Shown in pieces: positions 1 to 9,090 of a DNA stretch of 64,000 nucleotides. The position numbers and the translations under genes are program-made. The number at the start of each line of letters is the position of its first letter. The stretch's first letter is position 1. Source of the stretch: Paenibacillus woosongensis (GTDB lineage Bacteria; Bacillota; Bacilli; Paenibacillales; Paenibacillaceae); NCBI RefSeq assembly GCF_030122845.1, contig NZ_CP126084.1:3596001-3660000 (forward strand), written 5' to 3'. The notes under the pieces were generated by a model, which saw nothing but the letters and a program-made list of their open reading frames with translations, ran no database searches and was not told where the DNA came from.

Positions 1-1200
1 GCCTTCCCAATAAATATCCGCGATGATCCCGGCCAGCACGCCGGCGGTTCGCTCCAGTTCCTCCCGGGTGTTGTCGATCCCGCCAATTTCGATTAGTACG
101 CTTTGCGGCGAAAGCGACTGATTGTATTCCCCGTTCCCTTGGGAAGAAGTCTTGCCCCATATCCCCCTGGATATTCCGGGATAGGACTTCTCAAGACGCT
201 CGTGGATCGAGCTGGCAAAAGCCTCGTTTTTCCGCCAATTTTCGTTCCCATGTCCGATAATGAAATAAACCTGCGCGTAAGACACCCCGTCGATCGTCGT
301 TGTCGTTTTATCATGCCGCTGCGAATCCCGGTGGATATCGATAAAATATTGCAGCTGCCCGTTTTGGGACATGGCTTCCTTGACGGTCTGCCTCGAGTAT
401 TTATAAGAGTAGTTATAACTGTAATTTTGCACGGTTGCCGCGTAGTTCTCATAAGCATGGAGCGTAGCCACGCCCTTGCGTTCCAGCGCCTTGGCCAGTG
501 CGTCTCCGACCAGGCCTACGTTCATCATCTCTTTAGATGAACTCGGATTGGTTGAATCTATGCCAAGAACCGGGTTAAACGATTCCTGCGGGTGTGAATG
601 ATAGACCATGACGATATTTTTATGGCCTGGCTGAATCGGCGGCTCGTCCTCCCCCTTACCGTCCGCTTCAGGGGCTGACGGCTGAACCGGCTCCGCATCG
701 GGCTCCTGACCGTGATCGGGCTCGGGATGATCCGGGCTGCTCCCGTCCGCGCCTACCCCTGGCCGATAATCCTCCGGTGCCTGCACCGTCTTATTCCCCG
801 ACCCTGTGCGCAGCAGTATCGGACTATCTGCGCCGAGGCCTGGGACTTCGCGGGCTACCAGGCTCTTGGGATCGGACGGATTCACATCCGTCAGCAGCTG
901 GACTACGAAGTTTGTCATCTGTTTACCCGAAAATGAGCTCATTTCTTTTTCTGGCACCATATGAGGCAATTCCATGCCCACCATACTGATAAAAAACCGG
1001 CTTGATAACGAAGAAGCCAGTCCTTTCATGGATGAGACCGGAGAAGTATTCAGCTGTTTTTCCGCAATTCCCCCTACGCCAAGCAGCAGGAAGAAAATGA
1101 CCGATAACACCGACAGCAGCAGAAATGTCTGTCCCATAGCAAGCATGCGCATCAGATTGTGTCGCATTAGGCCGACATTCCAAGTTCTAAACCATCTCAT
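1..1200 (-). CDS. spoIIP: Stage II sporulation protein P (SpoIIP), C-terminus cut by window edge
   Basis: SpoIIP is a membrane-anchored peptidoglycan amidase/endopeptidase that works with SpoIID and SpoIIM during engulfment. The reading frame is open for 400 codons up to base 1, so only the last residues are missing. A hydrophobic segment at about residues 23-45 anchors it. A Pro/Glu-rich linker (about 140-192) precedes the catalytic domain, which begins with MVYHSHPQESF (metal-ligand candidates H201 and H203) and continues with the DIHRDS motif near residue 290. The ATG at 1200 follows AAAGGAGGG at good spacing. It lies downstream of gpr in the same direction, the usual Bacillales order. Confidence 0.93.
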   Translation of the reverse strand, partial: MRWFRTWNVGLMRHNLMRMLAMGQTFLLLSVLSVIFFLLLGVGGIAEKQLNTSPVSSMKGLASSLSSRFFISMVGMELPHMVPEKEMSSFSGKQMTNFVVQLLTDVNPSDPKSLVAREVPGLGADSPILLRTGSGNKTVQAPEDYRPGVGADGSSPDHPEPDHGQEPDAEPVQPSAPEADGKGEDEPPIQPGHKNIVMVYHSHPQESFNPVLGIDSTNPSSSKEMMNVGLVGDALAKALERKGVATLHAYENYAATVQNYSYNYSYKYSRQTVKEAMSQNGQLQYFIDIHRDSQRHDKTTTTIDGVSYAQVYFIIGHGNENWRKNEAFASSIHERLEKSYPGISRGIWGKTSSQGNGEYNQSLSPQSVLIEIGGIDNTREELERTAGVLAGIIADIYWEG

Positions 1201-1372
1201 TTTGTGAAGCCCTCCTTTAGCCGAAACCACTTTCTATACTCCAAATCTATGAACCTATCCCGGCAAGTAGAACCCTTACTCTCACAAAAAAATAAAGTCC
1301 GCTAGATTGCGAACTTCATAGGATCGATTAGAACCGGACACTAAAGGAAACCCCATTTGAAAGGAACCGGCC

Positions 1373-1394
1373 ATCCGCCCATGAACGGGCGGAT
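1373..1394 (-). terminator. Weak hairpin between gpr and spoIIP
   Basis: A perfect 8-bp inverted repeat, ATCCGCCC/GGGCGGAT with a 6-nt loop, lies downstream of the gpr stop codon. It has only a short, interrupted T tract on the minus strand, so it may attenuate rather than stop transcription. The rest of 1201-1443 shows no gene. Confidence 0.35.
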
Positions 1395-1443
1395 TTCGAT
1401 CCGTCTTCCAAATGAAGCATCTCCCTTTACGGCGTATCAGCTT

Positions 1444-2457
1444 TTAATGAGTATGTGCAGCGACATTATCCTTGTCAACGGCCTGATGCAAGGAAATATT
1501 CAGTCCGGTGGCAATAACGTTGGCGATGTCCTCGATAAACTCATCAATTTCCTTTGGCGTCACAATGAGATCATGGCCCAAAGGTTCAAGCACCTCTTTG
1601 ACTAATCCCAATCGCTCGCCTTCGTTAAGCTCTGTCAGCAGCCCCATGATCCGCTTGGTGTTGCTCTGTTCGCTTCCATTCTCTGCGTTGAAATGGGACA
1701 TCATCATATCGAGCGCGTTATTGACGATCGTCGACGCATAGCATACGGTTGGAACCCCAATCGCAATGCAGGGAACGCCGAGAATTTCCTTCGTCAGCCC
1801 TTTGCGTTTATTGCCGATGCCCGAGCCCGGATGAATGCCGATATCGGCGATTTGAATCGTCGTGTTGACCCGCTCCAGGGAACGGGAAGCCAGCGCATCA
1901 ATGGCGATGATCACGTCGGGTTTCGTACGGTCGACGATCCCTTGTACGACTTCGCTGGATTCAATTCCCGTGATGCCCAGCACGCCCGGAGCGATCGCAC
2001 TGACCTCGCGGTACCCTGGGGCCACCTGGTCTGGCGTCAGCTCGAAATAATGCCGGGTCACGATGACATTCTCCACAACCAGTGGTCCGAGCGCGTCGGG
2101 CGTAACGTTCCAGTTGCCCAGCCCCACAATGAGGATCGTAGCACCGGGGCCGATACCGATTTTACTCAAAAAGACGATGAATTCCTTGGCAAAAGCGGCG
2201 GACACCCTTTCCTGCAGCTCGCTGTCATGACTGCGCAGACCGGGAACCTCCAGGGTAACGTAATGGCCGACCAGCCGGCCGATTTGGCGTGAAGCCCGCT
2301 CGTCCTTCACGTCCAGACGAGTGATTTTAATCCCGTTTTGCTCTTCAACTTCTTCATGAATCCCGGTCACCGGCCCGCCGTGAACCGACTCCGCAAGCTC
2401 TTTAGACTCTACTGCCAAATCCGTACGAACCGAATATTTCCGTAAATCCAGATTCAT
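1444..2457 (-). CDS. gpr: Germination protease GPR
   Basis: GPR is the forespore endopeptidase that starts breakdown of small acid-soluble spore proteins at germination. It is made as a zymogen and autoprocessed. The 337-residue length is close to the family. The conserved core GLGNWNVTPDALGP (about 112-125) contains D121, and AIDALASRS contains D187; these align with the two catalytic-region aspartates described for the Bacillus megaterium enzyme with a constant offset of six. The N-terminal RTDLAVES stretch (about 11-18) sits in the propeptide region. The ATG at 2457 has a GGGAGG ribosome binding site. It is divergent from rpsT and followed by spoIIP. Confidence 0.96.
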   Translation of the reverse strand: MNLDLRKYSVRTDLAVESKELAESVHGGPVTGIHEEVEEQNGIKITRLDVKDERASRQIGRLVGHYVTLEVPGLRSHDSELQERVSAAFAKEFIVFLSKIGIGPGATILIVGLGNWNVTPDALGPLVVENVIVTRHYFELTPDQVAPGYREVSAIAPGVLGITGIESSEVVQGIVDRTKPDVIIAIDALASRSLERVNTTIQIADIGIHPGSGIGNKRKGLTKEILGVPCIAIGVPTVCYASTIVNNALDMMMSHFNAENGSEQSNTKRIMGLLTELNEGERLGLVKEVLEPLGHDLIVTPKEIDEFIEDIANVIATGLNISLHQAVDKDNVAAHTH

Positions 2458-2491
2458 CTGAGGAAGACCTCCCTTTTACGTTATCATCTTA

Positions 2492-2520
2492 TATTGTGCG
2501 GGAGGATATAGACATTATGC
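2492..2520 (-). promoter_or_regulatory. Candidate forespore (sigma-G/F type) promoter for gpr
   Basis: Read on the minus strand, GCATAA (2515-2520) and CACAATA (2492-2498) are separated by 16 bases, resembling the sigma-G/sigma-F pattern of GYATRA and CATAMTA. It sits about 35 bases upstream of the gpr start. The family's forespore expression supports the call; the match itself is imperfect. Confidence 0.45.
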
Positions 2521-2545
2521 AGGTCTTTTCTTTACAATGAATTTA

Positions 2546-2574
2546 TTGCATTTTGCCTTACTGCGTGATAAAAT
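2546..2574 (+). promoter_or_regulatory. Sigma-A promoter for rpsT
   Basis: TTGCAT (2546-2551) and TAAAAT (2569-2574) are separated by exactly 17 bases and lie about 50 bases upstream of the rpsT start codon. Confidence 0.65.
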
Positions 2575-2628
2575 ATTTTAAGTTGTGAATCATCTGGGAT
2601 GATATTTGCTTTACAGGAGGTGAATGCA

Positions 2629-2901
2629 ATGCCAAACATTAAATCCGCTATCAAACGCGTAAAAACTAACGACAAACGCCGTGCTTTGAACGCTTCGCAA
2701 AAGTCCGCTTTGCGTACTGCTGTTAAAGCTGCCGACACTGCGCTGGCCAACAATGAAGTAGAAGTAGCTAAAACAGCTTTCGCTGCAGCTGCTAAGAAAT
2801 TGGACAAAGCCGTTACTAAAGGCTTGATCCACAAGAACGCTGCTGCCCGCAAGAAATCCCGCTTGGCTAAAAAATTGAACGCCCTTACGTCCCAAGCGTA
2901 A
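2629..2901 (+). CDS. rpsT: 30S ribosomal protein S20
   Basis: S20 binds 16S rRNA in the small subunit. The 90-residue, Lys/Ala-rich protein begins [18 protein letters not shown], a family hallmark, and keeps the basic C-terminal helix ([17 protein letters not shown]). The ATG at 2629 is chosen because ACAGGAGGTGA lies directly upstream; an earlier in-frame ATG at 2599 has no ribosome binding site. It is flanked by its own promoter and a strong terminator, so it is probably monocistronic. Confidence 0.97.
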   Translation: MPNIKSAIKRVKTNDKRRALNASQKSALRTAVKAADTALANNEVEVAKTAFAAAAKKLDKAVTKGLIHKNAAARKKSRLAKKLNALTSQA

Positions 2902-2927
2902 GCGCCGTTATTTATAAACTTAAGCTC

Positions 2928-2961
2928 AAAAAGACCTGAACATCACTGTTCAGGTCTTTTT
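2928..2961. terminator. Bidirectional terminator between rpsT and holA
   Basis: A 15-bp perfect stem (2928-2942 with 2947-2961) with a TCAC tetraloop starts with five A and ends with five T. It can therefore serve rpsT on the plus strand and the convergent holA on the minus strand. Confidence 0.9.
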
Positions 2962-3004
2962 GGTACTGCTTTATAAGATAAGATGGTTCCCAACATTTGC
3001 TCCA

Positions 3005-4024
3005 TTATGCACCCAGACGCAGCAAAAACAGCTCGATCCCGAGCACCTTGTCGATCCCCCCGCTCTTCATTTGGTGATCCAGCTGCGCTAGCTCGGACAA
3101 TACCTGGCGCAGCTTGGCCGTCTCAAACCTCCGGGCCTGCTCGCCGGCGATTTTCACCGCATAAGGATGGAGCCCCAGCTGCGAAGCCATTTGCTGCTGG
3201 GAATAGCTCTGCCGCCCGAGTTCTTTTACCTGCAGCATAATCCGAAATTGACGGGCAATGAGCGCCGCGATTTTGATCGGTTCCTCACGCTGCTTCAGCA
3301 GCTCATAAAAGATGTCCAGCGCCTGCTCGAGCTTGAGACCCGCAATGCATTCCACCATGGCGAATACGTTTTGCTCCGTCGTACGCGCTACCAGCTGCGC
3401 TATGGCGGACTCATCGATAACGCCGCCGTTCCCCGCATACAGACACAGCTTGTCCAGTTCTACGGCCAATGCAGCCATTTGCACGCCACTGGCTGCGATT
3501 AGCGCATCAGCCGTCTCCCGGCTCATGGCGCAGCCTCGCTTCTCCGCCTGCTTGACCGCCCATGCCGCCAGTTCTCCGCTGCCCATTGGCATAAACGAGA
3601 GCACCGTACCCGCCGCCTTGATCGCCTTGACGATCTTCTTGCGCTCATCGAGCTTCTCGCCTTGAACGACGAAGACAAGCACGCTGTGCTCGGCTGGATT
3701 CGCCATGTATGCTGTTAAAGAATCCAGCCTGTGCTCCACCTTGCCCCCGTCCTTACCCGCCGTGAATACAGAAGCGTCCTTGACCACGATCAGCTTCCGT
3801 GGTACCAGAAACGGCAAAGTCTCCGCTTCTTCGATGACCGCTTCAATCGGCGTTTCGCTCAAATCAAAGGCAGCCATAGCAAAATCGCGCTGCTCCTCAT
3901 CGACGACATGCTTCTCAAGCAAAGCGATGAATTCGTTGATTTGGTATTTTTCCGTCCCATAACATACATATAAAGGGGAGACTCGCCCCTGTTTTATATC
4001 CTTGATCGCCGTTTTGATATCCAC
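3005..4024 (-). CDS. holA: DNA polymerase III subunit delta
   Basis: The delta subunit opens the sliding clamp within the clamp-loader complex. The 339-residue protein has the typical start (DIKTAIKDIKQGRVSPLYVCYGTE truncated to its first part here: DIKTAIKDIKQ) and the RKLIVVKDAS segment of the AAA+-like fold. Its C-terminal helical collar ends KVLGIELFLLRLGA. It initiates at a GTG (4024) preceded by GAGAGGGGAAG. It is convergent with rpsT, the common Bacillales arrangement downstream of comEC. Confidence 0.93.
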   Translation of the reverse strand: MDIKTAIKDIKQGRVSPLYVCYGTEKYQINEFIALLEKHVVDEEQRDFAMAAFDLSETPIEAVIEEAETLPFLVPRKLIVVKDASVFTAGKDGGKVEHRLDSLTAYMANPAEHSVLVFVVQGEKLDERKKIVKAIKAAGTVLSFMPMGSGELAAWAVKQAEKRGCAMSRETADALIAASGVQMAALAVELDKLCLYAGNGGVIDESAIAQLVARTTEQNVFAMVECIAGLKLEQALDIFYELLKQREEPIKIAALIARQFRIMLQVKELGRQSYSQQQMASQLGLHPYAVKIAGEQARRFETAKLRQVLSELAQLDHQMKSGGIDKVLGIELFLLRLGA

Positions 4025-4190
4025 TCGGCTTCCCCTCTCATCTCACCAATAGTCCCTGGCAGGCAATATTTCTATATTCGCTCCTGCCATTTATGCATTC
4101 GTAATACTATGATACTGTGAAATCCAGGTTTCGTCCAAACGCATTTGCCGAACCCCGGACTTACAGGGGCGTTTCCGCCGGCATAGACAA

Positions 4191-4230
4191 ACAAAGGGAC
4201 CTCCACCGTCAGGCGAACAGGTCCCTTTGT
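4191..4230 (-). terminator. Terminator downstream of the anti-sigma gene
   Basis: A perfect 12-bp stem (ACAAAGGGACCT with AGGTCCCTTTGT, 16-nt loop) is followed on the minus strand by a T-rich stretch. It lies in the gene-free stretch 4025-4367, where nothing else could be recognised. Confidence 0.6.
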
Positions 4231-4367
4231 CCCGAAGCATCTATATAAACGCGGGCTGAAAAGCTCTAGAAACTTTCCCGCCGGCGGTCATACGACGTTC
4301 AGGGCTGATTCTTTTTATGTCTCTTATATTTATAACCTATTCCATATCTCTTCAAATCGTGCTGCTC

Positions 4368-5597
4368 TTATTTATTTTGGGAAGAATTTTCCGCATCCGC
4401 CGCTTTAACCTGTACGGTATGCTTTACAACGCTGCCGTCCACATCCGTCTCATAGGTAAACCTCGTGCCGTCGCCGGACCATTCGCCTTTAAGCCATGTG
4501 CCGCTAACCTGTTCTTCCTTCACGAGGACGTACTCCTCAGCATTAACCTGGTAAATGGACAGATGATTCCCCATCAGGACAGCCTGGTACGCTCCATCGG
4601 GAGAACCCCATTCTTCCGGTATAGCAGCAATGCCGTATGAAGTAGCCGGAGCTTGCCGATCTGGCGAAGACCCCTGCATGTCAGGTGCCATTGGAGCCAT
4701 TTCCATCCGCTGATCTGCCACATCCCCATGATTCGCAGGACTGCCTGCAGCCGGCGCTCCTTCGTCCGGATCCCCCTCGGCTGCTCCGTTATGCTGTACA
4801 GAGCGACTGTCAGGGCCGCCCGAATAATCAGCCGTCGGACGACCGGCATCCCCGCCGAATCCCATATTTGCATCTGTGTTGGCTCCGGAGGAAGCATCCT
4901 TATTTCCCCCATCGTTCTTCAAATCGGCTCTCTTCTCTGGAGCTTCTGCTCCTGGCGAAGAAGGCTGACCGTCACGGGTAAGGGAGTCCGCGTCTCCCGC
5001 ACTGTCCGGGCTTGCTTTTTGAGCTGCATCTGGATTCTCGGCCGCTTCTGGGGATGCTTGGTTCTCGGCTTCCTCCGAGCTCTGCGCCGCAAACGGATCG
5101 GCTGAAAACGGTTGATTCAAGGATTCCGCGCTATGGTTAGCCGTCGATACATCCGCGTTGGGAATCGTTCGCGGCTCATATTGCGTGATGAAAATACCCA
5201 ATATGACCGCCGCTGCAACCGTGCCGAAAATTCCCGTCCGGAATCTGCGGCTGCGCTGCGCCGCCTTGCTATCGCTTCTGCTGCGCAGGCTGCTCGGGCT
5301 GGCCGCCACCGACGCGGCTACCGATCCGAGAATGCCATCGTCCTCCACCGCGCTCCCCTCTTCAAGGCGGGCCCGGTCAATCTCGTCCAACTGCGGCATG
5401 ATCCGGTCAACAAGGCTAAAGCGCGGGGTTACATCCGGAAGCTCGCTAAGTTTCGCCGACAACTCGTTCAGAAGCTCAAATTCCTCGGCACAATCACTGC
5501 ATTCACGAATATGCTCGAATAGCAAAGAGGTTTCCTCGTCATTTAAATCATGGTCGATATACCGGTGCATCCATTCCACCACCTCCGCACACTTCAT
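4368..5597 (-). CDS. Membrane-spanning zinc-binding anti-sigma factor
   Basis: This is likely the cognate anti-sigma factor of the ECF sigma factor encoded just upstream, whose stop it overlaps by 4 bases. The N-terminus carries C3 and the ZAS-type signature H29-x3-C33-x2-C36 (zf-HC2 fold), which holds the sigma factor in the cytoplasm. A single membrane segment lies near residues 120-142. A long Ser/Ala/Asp/Gly-rich linker (about 145-310) follows, then a compact folded domain (about 315-409) outside the membrane. At 409 residues it is much longer than minimal anti-sigma factors. The signal it senses cannot be read from sequence. Confidence 0.85.
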   Translation of the reverse strand: MKCAEVVEWMHRYIDHDLNDEETSLLFEHIRECSDCAEEFELLNELSAKLSELPDVTPRFSLVDRIMPQLDEIDRARLEEGSAVEDDGILGSVAASVAASPSSLRSRSDSKAAQRSRRFRTGIFGTVAAAVILGIFITQYEPRTIPNADVSTANHSAESLNQPFSADPFAAQSSEEAENQASPEAAENPDAAQKASPDSAGDADSLTRDGQPSSPGAEAPEKRADLKNDGGNKDASSGANTDANMGFGGDAGRPTADYSGGPDSRSVQHNGAAEGDPDEGAPAAGSPANHGDVADQRMEMAPMAPDMQGSSPDRQAPATSYGIAAIPEEWGSPDGAYQAVLMGNHLSIYQVNAEEYVLVKEEQVSGTWLKGEWSGDGTRFTYETDVDGSVVKHTVQVKAADAENSSQNK

Positions 5598-6142
5598 CCT
5601 GATACACCACCTTTCTGATAATCTTGGAGTAAATGCTGAAGCTGCTGCCTTGCCCTGAATAAATACGATTTCACCGTATTCAGCGGCAAATTCAAGCTAT
5701 CAGCGATTTCGTTATACGAAAAATCCTGCAAATACCGCAGCACCACAACGGAACGATGGTGCTCGGGAAGCTGATCGATCGCTTCGCGGATATCCTGCGC
5801 AATATAACCGGACATCACTTCACGCTCGACATTATCCTTGCCTTCGAACACGATCTCGTGCTCTTCGATCGATACCGTTGGTTTTTTTCTGCGAAACTTG
5901 TCGATGCAGATATTTGTCACAATCCGCTGCACCCAGGTTTTGAATTGGGCCTTTTCCTCATAAGTATCGATTTTCGTATAAATCCGGATCAGCGCTTCCT
6001 GGGCTGCGTCATGCGCATCCTGTTCATCATTTAAAATATAATAGGCTGTGCGGTATACTTGATTTTCTATTTCTCGCAATAGGGTGATTAGAGCGTCGCG
6101 ATCGCCCGTTTGAGCGGCTCTGATGAGTTCCTGCTCCACCAC
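5594..6142 (-). CDS. ECF-type RNA polymerase sigma factor
   Basis: This is a group IV sigma factor of 182 residues with only regions 2 and 4. Region 2 contains the core-binding helix (YYILNDEQDAHDAAQEALI), and region 4 the HTH that reads the -35 element (FSYNEIADSLNLPLNTVKSYLFRARQQL). It starts at a GTG (6142); a second in-frame GTG follows immediately. Translational coupling to the anti-sigma gene by an ATGA overlap marks a sigma/anti-sigma pair. A matching ECF promoter lies upstream, suggesting autoregulation. Confidence 0.9.
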   Translation of the reverse strand: MVEQELIRAAQTGDRDALITLLREIENQVYRTAYYILNDEQDAHDAAQEALIRIYTKIDTYEEKAQFKTWVQRIVTNICIDKFRRKKPTVSIEEHEIVFEGKDNVEREVMSGYIAQDIREAIDQLPEHHRSVVVLRYLQDFSYNEIADSLNLPLNTVKSYLFRARQQLQHLLQDYQKGGVSG

Positions 6143-6171
6143 AAAGGCTCCCCCTTCCTTGCAACCTTACA

Positions 6172-6198
6172 GACGATATCGACAGGCGATATGTTGCA
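6172..6198 (-). promoter_or_regulatory. Candidate autoregulated ECF promoter
   Basis: On the minus strand TGCAAC (6193-6198) is followed after 17 bases by CGTC (6172-6175). This fits the AAC / CGTC pattern of Bacillus ECF promoters. It lies 30 bases upstream of the sigma gene start. Confidence 0.5.
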
Positions 6199-6299
6199 AT
6201 GTTGTTACTATTTTTGTTAGAAATTTTTAGTAGTAAAGTCTTACGTTATCCTATAAAAGCCTGAATCTCACCTAAGAATACCAGAAAAAGCGAAGCCCG

Positions 6300-8951
6300 T
6301 CACCACGGGGAAACCAACTTGTACCGCACGCGAATACGGCCATTTTCCACTTCCATTTGCACCTCGCCGTGTTGATCCGTGCGGTAAATCCGGCTGCTCG
6401 AAGAGGCGATCCGTTCTAAGACGGACGGATGCGGGTGACCGTAGCTGTTCGAAGCCCCGGCCGATATGACAGTCGCTGCAGGACGCCAGTATTCGAGCCA
6501 TTCCGCGGATGTCGATGTTTTACTGCCGTGGTGGGCGATTTTCATTACGTCTATAAATGTAGAAGGTATACGGTTTGCTAGAATGCTAGTTTGGCTCTCC
6601 CCGGCAAGCTCCTCCAGAACCCGATACTCCGCCGCTTCGTCCATGTCTCCCGTAAACAGAAACGTCGCGCCAGTCATCTGCAGTATAAAGACGATCGATT
6701 CATGATTCTGCTTCTTACTGTAGAGAATCTGCCCCTGAGGCGATGCATCCGGTTCGGGTGACAAGATCCGCAGCTCGGTCGCTGCATCAAGCTTTAGGCC
6801 CATTCCTTGCCTGGCGGCATAAATCGGTATTCCCTTATGAAGCGCCGTATCCATCAGCTTGGCGATCGTGCTTGAATCGCTAAGCGATCCATTGATCAGC
6901 AGCGCATCCACCGGAAACTGTTCGAGCACCGCCTGCAAACCTCCAGCATGATCCTGATCGCCATGCGTTAGAATGACCGCATCCAGCCGGTTGATCCCGC
7001 GTTTTTTCAACAAAGGAACGACGGTCTTGGCCCCTACTTCAAAGGGCTCGCGACGATTTCGCCAAGCCTCCTCCGGTTTGCGGAACGAAACGGTGCCTCC
7101 CCCGTCCACAAGAATATTCCGGCCTTCCGGCGTAGTAATCAAAGCGCAATCCCCTTGTCCCACATCGATAAACTGGACATGTCCTTTGCCCTTCATATTC
7201 ATAGGCTGATATCCTAAATATAATTGGACGAGCAACAAGCCAGCAAGCCCTCCTTGCAGCAGCTGTTCAGGGCGGAGCTTGGCCACGTTCAGCCACTTAC
7301 CGCCGCGGCGGCTTTTCCAAGCCCGCTGCTTCGCTAGTGGATCGAGCGGCTGCGTGTCATCGCTTCCTTCCAAGTCAGCCTGACGGACAATGCGGCTGCG
7401 GTGCCTAAAGTACAGCAGCAAATAACAAACGGCATAGAATATGGCCATCCACGTTAACGAAGGAGATTTCCAGTAAGTCATGAATCCGCTGCGAGCATTC
7501 AGCCATTCCGTCACGATGAACGTTGCCGTGTTCAGGAGCCTGACCGGATAAGCGATCCATTCCCCAAGAGGCAGCCATAATGCGCTTAGCAGCAGGGCCG
7601 CCGTGCCGCCGGGCAGAGCGATCATCCCGATGATCGGGACAAGCAGCATATTAGCTGCCAAAGATAGAAGCGAAAATTGGTTGAAATAATAAATAGTCAG
7701 CGGAAAGGAGACGAGTTGCGCAGCGACCGTTATCGCGGCGGCTCCGGCAGCCTTGGCGGGCAGCCACCGCAGATAGGGCATGAGCAAGGGAACGAATACG
7801 ATCAACCCCGCCGTCACGATAAAAGAGAGCTGAAAGCTCACATTCAGCATGTAGTAAGGTTCCCATAGCAGCATCAATAGAGCGGCCGCGGACAGGACAT
7901 TCAGTCCGTCCTTCAGGAAGCCGCGCCGTAATAAATAGATCCCGATCATCGTCATTAATCCCGAGCGGATCACGGAGGGGGAAAATCCCGTAATCAGCAC
8001 ATACACGGGGATGAATAAGAACACGATCCGGTAGGCACTTTCTCTGGTCACCCGGCACAGGCGCAGCACTCCGAAAATCAAGCTTACATTAATCGCGACA
8101 TGACTGCCGGATATAGCCAGAATGTGCGTCAGTCCAAGCTGGGAGAACTGCGCGTACTTCTCGGGCTCCAGCTCGCTGGCCAGGCCGATCAATAGTCCTT
8201 TCATATAACCCGCCTGCCAGTCCGGGAACAGTCGCTCGATGCGTTCGCCAAGCACCCCTCGGGCAGCGTCAACCTTCCCGAGCAGCATAGACGGGCTGAT
8301 CTTGGCGTCCGCCTCTACCTTCACGGAGGAAATGCCAGTCGCTTTGAGAAGCCAATGGACCCTTTGCGTCCGCAAATACTCGCGATAGTCGAAGCCGCCA
8401 AAATTACGGGCCTCGTTCGGCCTCTCCAATGTGCCTTCCAGCTCAAGCCGCTGGCCTCTTCGCCACCCGCTTGCGGCCGCAGCTTCCTCTATAGATGCCA
8501 GCCGCAGCTGCACGATCAGGTTCTCACCGCCCGCGTCCTCAGATCTCACAGCTGATTGCTGACCCGTAAAGGATACCGAATCCAGGCGAAGCGTAAAATC
8601 CGCGCGATCTCCATCCACTTCCACCGGAGTAAGAAGCGTTCCCTGAACCAGCACCTGTGTCTGTCCTGATTCGGAGACCGTCACGGAACCTCCACCGCCT
8701 GCAGCGATCCATGCAGAGAGCCTGCTTTCATTTTTCCCGTCATGGTACGACCAATAAGCAGCCCCAAGCGAGAACATCAGTCCGTAAATAAGCAGCTTTT
8801 TCCACGGGCAGCCGGAAATCCAGCCCAGCAAGGGAAGGACAAGCCATATCCCCGCCCAAAACAGCCAAAAAGCTGAGCCATCGTGCAAATAGGCCAGAGC
8901 GCTGCCGACGATCCAGCTGCATACCGCCATTACTAAAGGCCTGTGGCGCAT
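6300..8951 (-). CDS. comEC: ComEC/Rec2 competence DNA channel
   Basis: ComEC is the inner-membrane channel that carries single-stranded DNA into the cell during transformation. The protein has about 883 residues. An N-terminal DUF4131-type region is followed by the multi-spanning Competence domain (with LAISGSHVAIN near residue 280). A C-terminal metallo-beta-lactamase-like domain starts near 595 (FIDVGQGDCALIT, THGDQDHAGG, KIAHHGS). The ATG at 8951 sits 8 bases after AGAGGAG; the GTG immediately before it (8954) is an alternative start. The motifs for both the channel and the nuclease-like domain look intact. Confidence 0.95.
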   Translation of the reverse strand: MRHRPLVMAVCSWIVGSALAYLHDGSAFWLFWAGIWLVLPLLGWISGCPWKKLLIYGLMFSLGAAYWSYHDGKNESRLSAWIAAGGGGSVTVSESGQTQVLVQGTLLTPVEVDGDRADFTLRLDSVSFTGQQSAVRSEDAGGENLIVQLRLASIEEAAAASGWRRGQRLELEGTLERPNEARNFGGFDYREYLRTQRVHWLLKATGISSVKVEADAKISPSMLLGKVDAARGVLGERIERLFPDWQAGYMKGLLIGLASELEPEKYAQFSQLGLTHILAISGSHVAINVSLIFGVLRLCRVTRESAYRIVFLFIPVYVLITGFSPSVIRSGLMTMIGIYLLRRGFLKDGLNVLSAAALLMLLWEPYYMLNVSFQLSFIVTAGLIVFVPLLMPYLRWLPAKAAGAAAITVAAQLVSFPLTIYYFNQFSLLSLAANMLLVPIIGMIALPGGTAALLLSALWLPLGEWIAYPVRLLNTATFIVTEWLNARSGFMTYWKSPSLTWMAIFYAVCYLLLYFRHRSRIVRQADLEGSDDTQPLDPLAKQRAWKSRRGGKWLNVAKLRPEQLLQGGLAGLLLVQLYLGYQPMNMKGKGHVQFIDVGQGDCALITTPEGRNILVDGGGTVSFRKPEEAWRNRREPFEVGAKTVVPLLKKRGINRLDAVILTHGDQDHAGGLQAVLEQFPVDALLINGSLSDSSTIAKLMDTALHKGIPIYAARQGMGLKLDAATELRILSPEPDASPQGQILYSKKQNHESIVFILQMTGATFLFTGDMDEAAEYRVLEELAGESQTSILANRIPSTFIDVMKIAHHGSKTSTSAEWLEYWRPAATVISAGASNSYGHPHPSVLERIASSSSRIYRTDQHGEVQMEVENGRIRVRYKLVSPW

Positions 8952-9009
8952 CACCCGAACTCCTCTCTAAAAAATGACTTAATCCGAACCTTGCAGGTTC
9001 CCCAATGCA

Positions 9010-9049
9010 AAAAAAAGAACCCCAATCTGCCGCAGCAGACGAGGTTCTT
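9010..9049 (-). terminator. Terminator between comEB and comEC
   Basis: On the minus strand AAGAACC...GGTTCTT, with an inner TCTGC/GCAGA stem, is followed by a run of eight T. It lies just downstream of the comEB stop, so comEC needs readthrough or its own promoter. Confidence 0.8.
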
Positions 9050-9090
9050 CCTTCATCTCTAATGCTCTTATGCTCTTATGTTTCTATGGC

